21,070 nucleotides of DNA, taken from assembly GCA_011800805.1 (NCBI GenBank), contig MPNW01000812.1, forward strand, positions 1 to 21,070. The letters run 5' to 3'. The notes beneath the pieces were generated by a model. It was not told the DNA's origin. It searched no databases and saw only the letters and a program-made list of their open reading frames with translations. Below, one piece after another: positions 20,761-21,070 of the stretch. The DNA comes from Hirudo medicinalis (taxonomy: Eukaryota > Annelida > Clitellata > Hirudinida > Hirudinidae). Each line of letters opens with the position of its first letter. Positions within the stretch are counted from its first letter, which is position 1. Made by a program: the position numbers and the translations under genes.

Positions 20761-21070
20761 AAGGCCAATTATAATATTAATGATGACATGATTTTATTTC
20801 TCTTTATTCCGTTTTTAAAATAACCCTTGATATTATTTCGATAGCTTTTAAATGATCTTCTTTTAAATATTATTATTATTATTATTGTTGTTGTTGCTGC
20901 TGCTTCTGCTTTACAAAGTGCCTTTGAATATGACAGATATCATAGGTGATACATCTTTCGATTTCGATAATGGAGAGTCATTATGATGTAATTCAGTATT
21001 AGTAATGGTGGTTATTATGCTATTGAGGACTTATTAACGATCATGACGTGATTATGTCATTGATGATGAT
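20761..21070. other. AT-rich flank with ATT/GTT/GCT microsatellite
   Basis: Contains ATT units changing to GTT and then GCT (about 20866-20912), followed by sequence rich in ATGA/TCAT words and ending at the start of another GAT run. No coding exon seen. Confidence 0.7.

Noticed and set aside
1..21070. Bacterial operons, CRISPR arrays, prophage or antiviral defence genes
   Set aside because: No direct-repeat/spacer pattern and no such proteins; gene structure is clearly eukaryotic.

Overview
The window is nuclear DNA from an animal. Genes are split by short introns with GT/AG borders (about 70 to 800 bp), intergenic DNA is AT-rich, and trinucleotide microsatellites are abundant (ATT, GAT/GGT, TTG/CTG). 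The gene content (a three-finger KLF factor, an SLC26 anion transporter, an alpha-like subunit of RNA polymerases I and III, and a receptor-like transmembrane protein) fits a bilaterian invertebrate. The compact introns and repeat style would suit a lophotrochozoan such as an annelid or mollusc, but that is a guess from style only. No bacterial, phage or CRISPR features are present.

Layout. 1-1690: microsatellites with two or three weak candidate exons. 1691-3240 (+): last five exons of a single-pass transmembrane protein of unrecognised family, with a possible alternative last exon at 3416-3576. 3577-6500: intergenic, with ATT arrays and a dispersed repeat carrying a tRNA-like body (about 5416-5822, minus). 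6502-8797 (+): complete five-exon KLF5-type zinc-finger gene, 570 aa. 8885-10672: convergent intergenic region with a small GC-richer patch holding clustered transcription-factor-like motifs. 10673-13329 (-): eleven-exon POLR1C/RPAC1 gene, about 313 aa, with one unexplained one-base frame conflict. 13330-14320: spacer with a 20-bp perfect palindrome just upstream of POLR1C. 14321-18170 (-): seven-exon SLC26 transporter gene, 811 aa. 18171-21070: AT-rich upstream DNA with a palindrome, an inverted copy of a 17-nt word also found at the KLF stop codon, one unassigned 100-codon frame (20042-20344) and a long ATT array.

The genes do not form a functional unit. They are neighbours with separate roles: membrane signalling or adhesion (unknown), transcriptional regulation, rRNA/tRNA transcription, and anion transport with a cytosolic STAS domain. 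All exon models were built by hand from splice-site words, intron phase and remembered family sequence. For KLF and SLC26 every phase agrees from start to stop codon. For POLR1C every junction agrees except that between exons 8 and 9. For the transmembrane gene the five exons are mutually in phase but the 5' part is missing. I found no system that is clearly new. The most worthwhile leads are the in-frame removable transmembrane exon next to a TTG/CTG array, the POLR1C frame conflict, and a proline at the conserved anion-site serine position of the SLC26 protein.
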